A program made the translations under genes and the position numbers. 13,135 nucleotides of DNA from Methylotenera_A sp031429035 (GTDB lineage: Bacteria; Pseudomonadota; Gammaproteobacteria; Burkholderiales; Methylophilaceae): NCBI GenBank assembly GCA_031429035.1, contig JANOYU010000090.1:1-13135 (forward strand), written 5' to 3'. Shown in pieces: positions 6,159-12,069 of this stretch; position 1 is the stretch's first letter; every line of letters begins with the position of its first letter. The notes beneath the pieces are model-generated. The model was not told where the DNA came from, ran no database searches, and saw only the letters and a list, made by a program, of their open reading frames with translations.

Positions 6159-7145
6159 ATGCAAAACAATCCAACTGAATATTTAAAACCACATGTTGTT
6201 GATGTAGAAGTGATTACACCATTGCGCGCTCGCGTAACTTTAGAGCCAATGGAGCGTGGTTTTGGCTATACTTTAGGTAATGCTTTACGTCGCGTTTTAT
6301 TGTCGTCTATCCCTGGCTTTGCCATTACAGAAGTTAAAATTGATGGCGTGGTACATGAATACTCAACCATTGATGGCGTGCAAGAGGATGTTGTTGATAT
6401 TTTATTAAACCTTAAAGGCGTTGCCTTAAAGTTAAATAACAAATCTGAAACCATTTTAACGCTTAATAAATCAACTGAAGGTACCGTAACCGCTGGTGAT
6501 TTTGATACAGGACACGATGCTGAAATTGTGAACCCGAATCATGTGATTGCACATTTAACTAAAGGTGGTAAATTAAACCTAGAAGTTAAAGTGGAAATGG
6601 GTCGTGGTTACCAACCTGTTCCAGCACGTCAAAAAGCCAACGAAGAAGACCGTGTATTGGGCTTTATTATGGTAGACGCATCATTTAGTCCAATTAATAA
6701 AGTGAGCTATCAAGTTGAAAGTGCACGTGTAGAACAGCGTACTGACTTAGATAAATTAATTATGGATGTTGAAACCAACGGCATTATCGAGCCAGAACAA
6801 GCGATTCGTGATGCGGCACGTATTTTGATTGGTCAATTGTCAGTGTTTGCCAATTTAGAAGGCTCGCCAAGTGAAGTGGAAGTAAAATCTGCACCGCAAG
6901 TTGACCCAATTTTATTGCGCCCAGTAGATGATTTGGAGTTGACTGTACGTTCAGCAAATTGTCTTAAAGCGGAAAATATATTCTACATTGGTGATTTAAT
7001 TCAGCGTAGTGAAAACGAATTATTGAAAGCGCCTAACCTAGGTCGTAAATCTTTAAATGAAATTAAAGATGTACTGGCTACTAAAGGCTTAACTTTAGGC
7101 ATGAAACTTGAAAATTGGCCGCCAGTTGGCCTCGAAAAAGCTTAA
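6159..7145 (+). CDS. rpoA: DNA-directed RNA polymerase subunit alpha
   Basis: The product is a 328-residue alpha subunit. The N-terminal dimerisation and assembly domain (1 to about 235) has GFGYTLGNALRRVLLSSIPG (34-53) and the late segment KVSYQVESARVEQRTDLDKL (181-200). After a linker, the C-terminal domain (about 252-325) has RPVDDLELTVRSANCLKAEN, with Arg264 equivalent to the UP-element contact Arg265 of E. coli, and APNLGRKSLNEIKD for DNA and activator contacts. Alpha scaffolds RNA polymerase assembly and reads upstream promoter DNA. AAGGAA (6150-6155) is the Shine-Dalgarno. It sits in the alpha operon between S4 and L17 as in most bacteria. A hairpin overlaps its stop codon. Confidence 0.98.
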   Translation: MQNNPTEYLKPHVVDVEVITPLRARVTLEPMERGFGYTLGNALRRVLLSSIPGFAITEVKIDGVVHEYSTIDGVQEDVVDILLNLKGVALKLNNKSETILTLNKSTEGTVTAGDFDTGHDAEIVNPNHVIAHLTKGGKLNLEVKVEMGRGYQPVPARQKANEEDRVLGFIMVDASFSPINKVSYQVESARVEQRTDLDKLIMDVETNGIIEPEQAIRDAARILIGQLSVFANLEGSPSEVEVKSAPQVDPILLRPVDDLELTVRSANCLKAENIFYIGDLIQRSENELLKAPNLGRKSLNEIKDVLATKGLTLGMKLENWPPVGLEKA

Positions 7146-7163
7146 AGCAATTATTTTAAGCTT
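7138..7163 (+). repeat. Hairpin across the rpoA stop codon
   Basis: AAGCTTAAA (7138-7146) and TTTAAGCTT (7155-7163) form a perfect 9-bp stem with an 8-base loop. The left arm includes the rpoA TAA stop (7143-7145). The structure stands 18 bases before the rplQ Shine-Dalgarno AAGGAA (7182-7187). No T run follows at once, so it is not a standard terminator. It could affect rplQ expression relative to rpoA or mRNA ends, but AT-rich sequence yields such stems by chance. Confidence 0.4.
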
Positions 7164-7191
7164 AATTATTAAAGAAAATTAAGGAATTACT

Positions 7192-7581
7192 ATGCGTCAC
7201 GGTAATAGCAATCGTAAATTAAATCGCACTAGCAGCCACCGCGCAGCTATGTTTCGTAATATGTCTGTTTCATTATTACGTCATGAAATTATTAGAACAA
7301 CTTTGCCAAAAGCAAAAGAGTTACGTAAATACGCAGAGCCTTTGATTACATTAGGTAAAGATGCGACGTTGGCAAATCGTCGTTTAGCATTTAGTCGCTT
7401 ACGTGATCGTGATATTGTGGGTAAATTGTTTGGTGAGCTTGGCCCACGTTACAATGCACGCAATGGTGGCTATTTGCGTATATTAAAATGTGGCTTTCGT
7501 AATGGTGATAATGCACCAATGGCATTAGTTGAGTTGGTAGACCGCCCAGACACAAGTGCTGAAGCAGTTAGCGCTGAATAA
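7192..7581 (+). CDS. rplQ: 50S ribosomal protein L17
   Basis: The product is a 129-residue L17 with the hallmark opening MRHGNSNRKLNRTSSHRAAM and LLRHEIIRTTLPKAKELRKYAEPLITL, then PRYNARNGGYLRILKCGFRNGDNAPMALVELVD and a short acidic tail. L17 lies by the peptide exit tunnel of the 50S subunit. Shine-Dalgarno AAGGAA precedes the ATG. It is the last gene of the alpha operon, and a strong terminator follows its stop after 12 bases. Confidence 0.97.
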   Translation: MRHGNSNRKLNRTSSHRAAMFRNMSVSLLRHEIIRTTLPKAKELRKYAEPLITLGKDATLANRRLAFSRLRDRDIVGKLFGELGPRYNARNGGYLRILKCGFRNGDNAPMALVELVDRPDTSAEAVSAE

Positions 7582-7593
7582 GCAATAAGTGTT

Positions 7594-7622
7594 AAAAAAG
7601 CCAGCTAATTGCTGGCTTTTTT
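7594..7622. terminator. Bidirectional intrinsic terminator after rplQ
   Basis: AAAAAAGCCAGC (7594-7605) pairs perfectly with GCTGGCTTTTTT (7611-7622) around the five-base loop TAATT. The T run on either strand makes it work in both directions, ending the alpha operon on the + strand and the glutaredoxin-like gene on the - strand. The stem is identical to that of the terminator at 10731-10759. Confidence 0.93.
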
Positions 7623-7639
7623 ATTTGCTGGCTAGCTTA

Positions 7640-7873
7640 TCAATTGAGAAATTTAATAATATCTTTTTCTGTAAACGGCCAGTTTAGCTCGGCTTTAGTA
7701 TCGGCGCGCAGCAGCACTGGAATACGTAAACCATACTGCGCCAACAATTGGTCGCAATCAGTAATTTCTATTATTTCTAACGTATTAATTTTGGCTATAT
7801 TGATAATCAAACAATGTGCTAAATCGCACAAATGGCAGTGAGAAGTGGAATATAAAACAAGCTTAGTGATCAT
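7640..7873 (-). CDS. Glutaredoxin-like family protein (thioredoxin fold)
   Basis: The product is a 77-residue cytosolic protein resembling the small glutaredoxin-like (DUF836) family, which have a minimal thioredoxin fold. Visible marks are a first strand LVLYS, the redox motif C13-HL-C16 within SHCHLCD, and RIPVLL with the cis-Pro at position 52, followed by a W-P-F segment (65-67) and a C-terminal helix. Cys21 and Cys40 are additional. The likely role is thiol-disulfide exchange, but the substrate is unknown. It is convergent with rplQ, sharing the terminator, and divergent from mgtE with 100 bases between the starts. The Shine-Dalgarno is weak (AAAGA-like). Family assignment is from motif pattern only. 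Confidence 0.8.
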   Translation of the reverse strand: MITKLVLYSTSHCHLCDLAHCLIINIAKINTLEIIEITDCDQLLAQYGLRIPVLLRADTKAELNWPFTEKDIIKFLN

Positions 7874-7973
7874 ACTAGGTCTTTTAAGTGTTAAATTACC
7901 AGCAAAAGTAAAATATAGTACAAAAATAAATCATAATAATGTTTTAGGCTTTATTTTAACATCAAGGTTAAGT

Positions 7974-9422
7974 ATGTCCGATCCACAAGAAATCAAAGAA
8001 AGCTTATCAGAAAGCCTGCAACAGGTAATTGCCTTGTTGGATAAGCATAAGCTTGTGGAAGGGCTGGTGCATAAGCAACACATGCCGCACAACCCATCGA
8101 AACATGACTTGGTAGAAGGACTTGTTCATAAGCAAAACCTTATTGAATTACAGACAAAATTAGATGCGTTGCACCCAGCCGACGTTGCACATATTTTAGA
8201 AGCGCTACCCCTTGAAGATCGTTTAAACCTGTGGGAGCTAGTAAAAGCCGATAGAGACGGCGATATCTTGCTTGAGGTGAACGACTCTGTACGACAAAGC
8301 TTAATTGCGGATATGGATTCGCAAGAGTTATTAGCGGCTGCCGAGCAGCTAGACGCAGATGAGCTGGCAGATTTAGCACCCGATTTACCTAAAGACGTTC
8401 TGCAAGATTTGATGGATAGTTTGGATGTGCAAAACCGCCAGCGCTTGCAATCTTCGCTGTCTTACCCAGAAGAAGCGGTGGGTGCGCACATGGATTTTGA
8501 TGTGGTGACCATACGCGAAGACATTACGCTAGAAGTTGCTTTGCGCTATTTGCGTCGTTTAGGCAGTTTGCCCGAACTTACCGATAAGCTTTTTGTGGTT
8601 GATAGAAATAACTTGTTGCTTGGCGTTTTACCTTTAAAGCGCCTCGTGGTGAGCGATTTAGAAGCCAATGTGCTAGATATTATGGCGGCTGATGCAGTAG
8701 TTTTTCACCCGCAAGATGATACCGATGAGGCGGCACAAGCGTTTGAGCGCTATGACCTGGTAACCGCGCCGGTGGTAGATGCCAGTAATAAGCTGCTGGG
8801 GCGTATTACGGTAGATGCGGTAATGGACTATATTCGTGATGAGTCAGAATCAGACATGTTGTCAATGGCGGGCTTGCGTGAGGAAGAAGACTTTTTTGCA
8901 AGCGTGTGGAAATCAGTGCAAAATCGCTGGGCTTGGTTGGCGATTAATTTAATGACAGCTATTTTAGCGTCACGCGTTATCGGCTTATTTGAAGGCTCTA
9001 TTGAGAAAATAGTGGCACTGGCAGCGTTAATGCCGATTGTGGCAGGCATTGGTGGCAACTCGGGCAACCAAACCACTACCATGATTGTGCGCGGCTTGGC
9101 GCTAGGGCAAATTTCATCACACAATATGCAGTCTTTAGTAAAAAAAGAACTGGGTGTGGCTTTGCTTAATGGTTTGTTGTGGGGCAGTGTACTGGGGCTA
9201 ATAGCCTATATGCTGTATGGCAATTATCAGCTAGGTTTGGTGATGATGTCCGCCATGACGCTGAACTTATTGTTAGCCGCTGTCATGGGTGTGGCGATTC
9301 CACTGCGCATGCATAAATCTGGTCGCGACCCCGCTGTGGGCACCAGTGTGTTAATTACCGCAGTGACCGATAGTGGCGGCTTTTTTATATTTTTGGGCTT
9401 GGCGACAATTTTCTTAATTTAA
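7974..9422 (+). CDS. mgtE: Magnesium transporter MgtE
   Basis: MgtE is a homodimeric Mg2+ channel of the inner membrane, gated by cytosolic Mg2+. The 482-residue product has an N-terminal superhelical domain (about 57-165, LHPADVAHILEALPLEDR), two CBS domains (about 172-290, second half with APVVDASNKLLGRITVDAV) and a membrane domain with five hydrophobic segments (about 320-482). GIGGNSGNQTTTMIVRG (358-373) and the pore motif TDSGGF (465-470, with the family's key Asp) are intact. A polar head of about 55 residues carries a tandem LVEGLVHKQ repeat. The ATG at 7974 follows AAGG with proper spacing. An in-frame ATG at 7845 is rejected because it would add a non-family sequence overlapping the divergent gene. 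An MscS-family gene follows after 37 bases, probably in one transcript. Confidence 0.93.
   Translation: MSDPQEIKESLSESLQQVIALLDKHKLVEGLVHKQHMPHNPSKHDLVEGLVHKQNLIELQTKLDALHPADVAHILEALPLEDRLNLWELVKADRDGDILLEVNDSVRQSLIADMDSQELLAAAEQLDADELADLAPDLPKDVLQDLMDSLDVQNRQRLQSSLSYPEEAVGAHMDFDVVTIREDITLEVALRYLRRLGSLPELTDKLFVVDRNNLLLGVLPLKRLVVSDLEANVLDIMAADAVVFHPQDDTDEAAQAFERYDLVTAPVVDASNKLLGRITVDAVMDYIRDESESDMLSMAGLREEEDFFASVWKSVQNRWAWLAINLMTAILASRVIGLFEGSIEKIVALAALMPIVAGIGGNSGNQTTTMIVRGLALGQISSHNMQSLVKKELGVALLNGLLWGSVLGLIAYMLYGNYQLGLVMMSAMTLNLLLAAVMGVAIPLRMHKSGRDPAVGTSVLITAVTDSGGFFIFLGLATIFLI
8052..8135 (+). repeat. Tandem nine-residue repeat coded in the mgtE N-terminus
   Basis: LVEGLVHKQ is coded twice, at 8052-8078 (residues 27-35) and 8109-8135 (residues 46-54), 57 bases apart. 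The two copies differ at six bases, all synonymous, so the peptide is conserved while the DNA has drifted. This points to selection on the repeat rather than a fresh duplication. A related double motif appears, from memory, in other betaproteobacterial MgtE proteins. Confidence 0.8.
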
Positions 9423-9459
9423 GCCAAACATAAGTTAAACCAATTAATATAAACCAATA

Positions 9460-10725
9460 ATGAACGCAGAAATTTTACATATTTGGCAAGAGCTACAAGC
9501 CGACCTTAAAACCACCGCAGTGCTGTGGCAGTTAGCCATTATTATTGCAGCTGTAGCAGCTGCGTGGATGGCAAACGGCGCACTGCGTAATTTTGTCATG
9601 GCCAAAGCGCCAGAACATTGGAAAGTCGCCATTGGCAGCATTAACCGTATGCTGTTCCCACTCACCACATTGGCGCTAGTGCTAATAAGCCAATGGCTAT
9701 TATCTGGTTGGCAGCACACCAGTTTATTGCAGCTCGCCAGCAGGCTGTTACTGGCAATGGCGGTGATACGCTTGATTGTGTATTTATTGCGTTATCTGTT
9801 TGCACCAGGTGGATGGCTTAAAACCTTAGAAAGCATGATTGGCTGGAGCGTGTGGGGCTTATTGGCGCTGCATTTAACTGGCGTGTTACCGCAAATTTTG
9901 CAAGCGCTAGAAGACATGCGTTTTAACATTGGTAAAAACCCAGTGAACTTATTGTTGGTGCTGCAAGCGCTACTCACCGTTATTGTGACTATATTTATTG
10001 CGCTGTGGTTAAGTCGTGTATTAGAAAATAAACTGATGCGTGCTGAGCAAGTGAATGTCAACTTGCGCGTAGTGCTGGGTAAAATTATTCGCATTGTGCT
10101 GCTGTTTATTGCCACACTGGTGGCACTTTCTGCGGTGGGCTTAGATATTACCTTGCTATCGGTATTTGGCGGCGCGCTAGGTGTTGGTTTAGGCTTTGGC
10201 TTGCAGCGCATCGCCAGCAATTATGTCAGCGGCTTTATTATTTTGCTGGATAAATCTATGCAAATTGGCGATGTGATTTCGGTAGATAAACATTACGGCG
10301 TGGTGCAAGATATGCGCTCTCGCTACATGGTGTTATCTAAACTAGATGGCACGCATGTTATTATCCCTAATGAATCACTGATTACTACGGCGGTTATCAA
10401 TCACTCGCTCACCGAGCATAAAGGTCGTGTGCAGATTGATTTGGCGATTAATGCCAATAGCCCGCTAGAGCTGGCTTTGCAGCTAATGCAAGATATTGCC
10501 AAGCAAAATAAGCGCGTGTTGCAAACCCCCAACCCAGCCGCGCGAATCAAAGGTTTTAGCGAGCATGGCGTAGAGCTTAGCTTAACGGTGTGGATTGCCG
10601 ACCCTGAAAATGGCGCACTTGGCTTACAATCTGATTTATTTATGGATGTGTGGAAAGTATTTAATAAAAATAAAATTAGCTTTACAGCCACCAGTGCCGT
10701 TGCTGGCGCTGGTCAGCCAGTATAG
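9460..10725 (+). CDS. MscS-family mechanosensitive ion channel
   Basis: The product is a 421-residue inner-membrane protein with about six N-terminal hydrophobic segments (20-40, 62-82, 90-112, 126-147, 163-187, 203-227). The MscS pore helix follows (233-263), with the Gly/Ala pattern GGALGVGLGFGLQRIASNYVSG. The beta domain opens with MQIGDVISVDKHYGVVQDM and continues RYMVLSKLDGTHVIIPNESLI; an alpha/beta C-terminal domain completes it. Such channels open under membrane tension and release solutes during hypo-osmotic shock. It is larger than the three-helix E. coli MscS (about 286 residues), so it is one of the longer MscS-like types. The start at 9460 has no clear Shine-Dalgarno; reinitiation after mgtE, 37 bases upstream, is plausible. 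The stop is TAG, followed by a terminator. Confidence 0.9.
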   Translation: MNAEILHIWQELQADLKTTAVLWQLAIIIAAVAAAWMANGALRNFVMAKAPEHWKVAIGSINRMLFPLTTLALVLISQWLLSGWQHTSLLQLASRLLLAMAVIRLIVYLLRYLFAPGGWLKTLESMIGWSVWGLLALHLTGVLPQILQALEDMRFNIGKNPVNLLLVLQALLTVIVTIFIALWLSRVLENKLMRAEQVNVNLRVVLGKIIRIVLLFIATLVALSAVGLDITLLSVFGGALGVGLGFGLQRIASNYVSGFIILLDKSMQIGDVISVDKHYGVVQDMRSRYMVLSKLDGTHVIIPNESLITTAVINHSLTEHKGRVQIDLAINANSPLELALQLMQDIAKQNKRVLQTPNPAARIKGFSEHGVELSLTVWIADPENGALGLQSDLFMDVWKVFNKNKISFTATSAVAGAGQPV

Positions 10726-10730
10726 ACAAT

Positions 10731-10759
10731 AAAAAAGCCAGCGTTTAGCTGGCTTTTTT
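10731..10759. terminator. Bidirectional intrinsic terminator between the MscS gene and rpmG
   Basis: AAAAAAGCCAGC (10731-10742) pairs perfectly with GCTGGCTTTTTT (10748-10759) around the loop GTTTA. It ends the mgtE-mscS transcript on the + strand and rpmB-rpmG on the - strand. Both arms are identical to those of the terminator after rplQ; only the loop differs. Confidence 0.93.
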
Positions 10760-10761
10760 AT

Positions 10762-10787
10762 ACTCAAATAATCTAGATTATTTGAGT
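10762..10787. repeat. Perfect 26-bp palindrome over the rpmG stop codon
   Basis: ACTCAAATAATCT (10762-10774) is followed directly by its exact reverse complement (10775-10787). It covers the last two codons and stop of rpmG (stop at 10778-10780) and ends two bases from the terminator stem. In the rpmG mRNA it would form a long stem with a CUAG turn right before the terminator hairpin. As DNA it is an uninterrupted palindrome centred on CTAG, so a protein-binding site is an alternative. Confidence 0.85.
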
Positions 10788-10933
10788 TTCGTTTCTTTAT
10801 AAATCACGTGTTTACGTACTACTGGATCAAATTTTTTGATTTCCATTTTTTCTGGCATGGTACGTTTATTTTTAGTGGTGGTATAAAAATGGCCTGTACC
10901 AGCACTTGATTCTAATTTGATTTTTTCGCGCAT
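10778..10933 (-). CDS. rpmG: 50S ribosomal protein L33 (zinc-free form)
   Basis: The product is a 51-residue L33 reading MREKIKLESSAGTGHFY, then TTTKNKRTMPEKMEIKKFDP and VVRKHVIYKETKLK. This matches the family core REKIKL-SSAGTGHFYTTTKNKR. It lacks the CxxC pairs of the zinc-binding L33. L33 sits near the E site of the 50S subunit. It starts at the Met corresponding to a position just before REKIKL, so it is about four residues shorter at the N-terminus than E. coli L33. AAGGAA upstream supports this start. It follows rpmB by 64 bases on the same strand. Its last codons lie inside a 26-bp palindrome. Confidence 0.96.
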   Translation of the reverse strand: MREKIKLESSAGTGHFYTTTKNKRTMPEKMEIKKFDPVVRKHVIYKETKLK

Positions 10934-10997
10934 GTTAATTCCTTAATTGGCTAATAAAAATTAGCGCCTAGATTTGCTTGATTTGAATTTGCTGGCT

Positions 10998-11234
10998 TTA
11001 GATTTTTTGCCCAGCAGCACGCATGCCAGCTAAAACAGCGTCAATACCGTTTTTGTCAATAGTACGCAAAGCATTATTCGTAATGCGCATACTTACCCAG
11101 CGGTTTTCGCTTTCTACCCAAAATTTACGGTTTTGCAAATTTGGTAAAAAACGGCGTCTTGTTTTGTTTTGTGCGTGAGAAACGTTGTTGCCCACCATTG
11201 GCTTTTTGCCAGTTACCATACATACACGTGCCAT
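10998..11234 (-). CDS. rpmB: 50S ribosomal protein L28
   Basis: The product is a 78-residue L28: MARVCMVTGKKPMVGNNVSH, then AQNKTRRRFLPNLQNRKFWV and a C-terminal IDKNGIDAVLAGMRAAGQKI. L28 is a 23S rRNA-binding protein of the 50S subunit. The ATG at 11234 has AAGGA nearby and matches the family N-terminus. An in-frame ATG 13 codons upstream is rejected because it lies on the -10 box of the predicted promoter. It forms a two-gene operon with rpmG, as in most proteobacteria. Confidence 0.96.
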   Translation of the reverse strand: MARVCMVTGKKPMVGNNVSHAQNKTRRRFLPNLQNRKFWVESENRWVSMRITNNALRTIDKNGIDAVLAGMRAAGQKI

Positions 11235-11272
11235 GGTTCTATCCTTAATCTTGCTTTTTACGAAAGACCGCA

Positions 11273-11302
11273 ATTATAGTACGAAACTTAAGTTTGATTC
11301 AA
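11273..11302 (-). promoter_or_regulatory. sigma70-type promoter of rpmB-rpmG
   Basis: On the - strand TTGAAT (11302-11297) and a perfect TATAAT (11278-11273) are separated by 18 bases. Transcription would begin near 11266, about 32 bases before the rpmB ATG. The spacer holds a 12-bp perfect palindrome, AAACTTAAGTTT (11284-11295), which might be an operator or chance. Confidence 0.75.
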
Positions 11303-11351
11303 GGTTTATTCGCGCTAAATATAAGATTTTGTAGTGTTTTTTGTTACTTTT

Positions 11352-11801
11352 TTAATGTTTGCCAGTGCTGCCAAACCCACCTTCGCCACGCTCGCTGGTA
11401 GCAAACTCATCCACAATATGAAAAGCTGCCTGCACCACAGGCACAATCACCAATTGCGCAATACGCTCCATCGGGTTTAGCAAAAATGGCTCTTTGCTAC
11501 GGTTCCAACAGCTAACCAGTAATTGGCCTTGATAATCAGAATCGATTAAACCCACCAAATTACCCAACACAATGCCATGTTTATGGCCCAAGCCAGAGCG
11601 CGGTAAAATCAGCGCAGCATAATATGGGTTATCAAGGTGAATCGCCATGCCAGTCGGTATCATCACTGTTTCGCCCGCAGCAATGGTTTGCGGGTGCTCA
11701 ATGCAAGCACGTAAATCTAGCCCAGCCGAGCCAGTGGTGGCATAGGCGGGCATCATGTGGTGCAAGCGCGCGTCTAAAATTTTAATATCAACGTCTATCA
11801 T
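11352..11801 (-). CDS. dut: Deoxyuridine 5'-triphosphate nucleotidohydrolase (dUTPase)
   Basis: dUTPase hydrolyses dUTP to dUMP and pyrophosphate, keeping uracil out of DNA and feeding dTMP synthesis. The 149-residue product has all five trimeric dUTPase motifs: GSAGLDLRA (24-32), PRSGLGHKHGIVLGN (67-81), GLIDSDYQGQLLVSCWN (83-99, with the catalytic Asp region), RIAQLVIVPV (112-121), and the C-terminal RGEGGFGSTGKH (138-149) that closes over the nucleotide. Length is typical. The start MIDVDIKILD fits the family opening; the Shine-Dalgarno (GAAAG) is weak. It lies 117 bases upstream of rpmB on the same strand with no evident terminator between, though rpmB has its own promoter. Confidence 0.96.
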   Translation of the reverse strand: MIDVDIKILDARLHHMMPAYATTGSAGLDLRACIEHPQTIAAGETVMIPTGMAIHLDNPYYAALILPRSGLGHKHGIVLGNLVGLIDSDYQGQLLVSCWNRSKEPFLLNPMERIAQLVIVPVVQAAFHIVDEFATSERGEGGFGSTGKH

Positions 11802-11871
11802 ATTGTGCTTTCTGCACTTTGCTTCATTTAATTAAGCGCTATTTTAAGCCAAAATTAGTTTAAGCTAAACC

Positions 11872-11904
11872 TTATTTAAACAAGCACAAACGTTGTTTAA
11901 ATAA
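11872..11904. repeat. 12-bp perfect inverted repeat upstream of dut
   Basis: TTATTTAAACAA (11872-11883) and TTGTTTAAATAA (11893-11904) are perfect reverse complements with a nine-base spacer. The centres of the arms are 21 bases apart, two helical turns, which suits a dimeric regulator; an RNA hairpin is the alternative. It lies 71 bases upstream of the dut ATG, just behind a weak - strand promoter-like pair (TTTAGC at 11869-11864 and TAAAAT at 11846-11841). The rest of the 11802-12069 gap is AT-rich and shows no gene. Confidence 0.55.
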
Positions 11905-11964
11905 TCGTTACTACAAGTAAACAAATGCTTATTTTTAATATTATTTTTAAGCCATCTTAATTCG

Positions 11965-12003
11965 ATGCTCTGAGAGCCAGTATCCATAAGGCTTACAGAG
12001 CAT
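11965..12003 (+). other. Stable intergenic hairpin, favoured on the + strand
   Basis: ATGCTCTG (11965-11972) pairs with CAGAGCAT (11996-12003). After an A-A mismatch, G11974 wobbles with T11994 and AGCC (11975-11978) pairs with GGCT (11990-11993), leaving an 11-base loop. G11964 with T12004 adds another wobble. Both wobbles become C-A mismatches on the - strand, so the fold fits a + strand RNA, and a T-rich run follows (12003-12025). It could be a terminator of an unseen + strand transcript, a small RNA or a repeat-element remnant. No + strand gene lies upstream nearby. Confidence 0.45.
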
Positions 12004-12069
12004 TTATTTTTACTCGGTTTTTTTAGCTGCTTTTAAATATTGTTTTAAACACTTATTTTGTAGCAAATG

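Noticed and set aside
7845..7973. Longer mgtE start adding 43 residues
   Set aside because: The extra stretch overlaps the divergent glutaredoxin-like gene, does not look like MgtE, and lacks a better ribosome binding site than ATG 7974.
7874..7973. Mg2+-sensing riboswitch upstream of mgtE
   Set aside because: The gap is only 100 bases, AT-rich, and shows no extended helices; known Mg2+ riboswitch leaders are longer and more structured.
11235..11273. Longer rpmB start adding 13 residues
   Set aside because: It would begin on the -10 box of the predicted promoter, and L28 proteins start MxRVC as at 11234.
11235..11351. Terminator after dut
   Set aside because: A and T runs are present, but no stem of useful length precedes a T run on the - strand.
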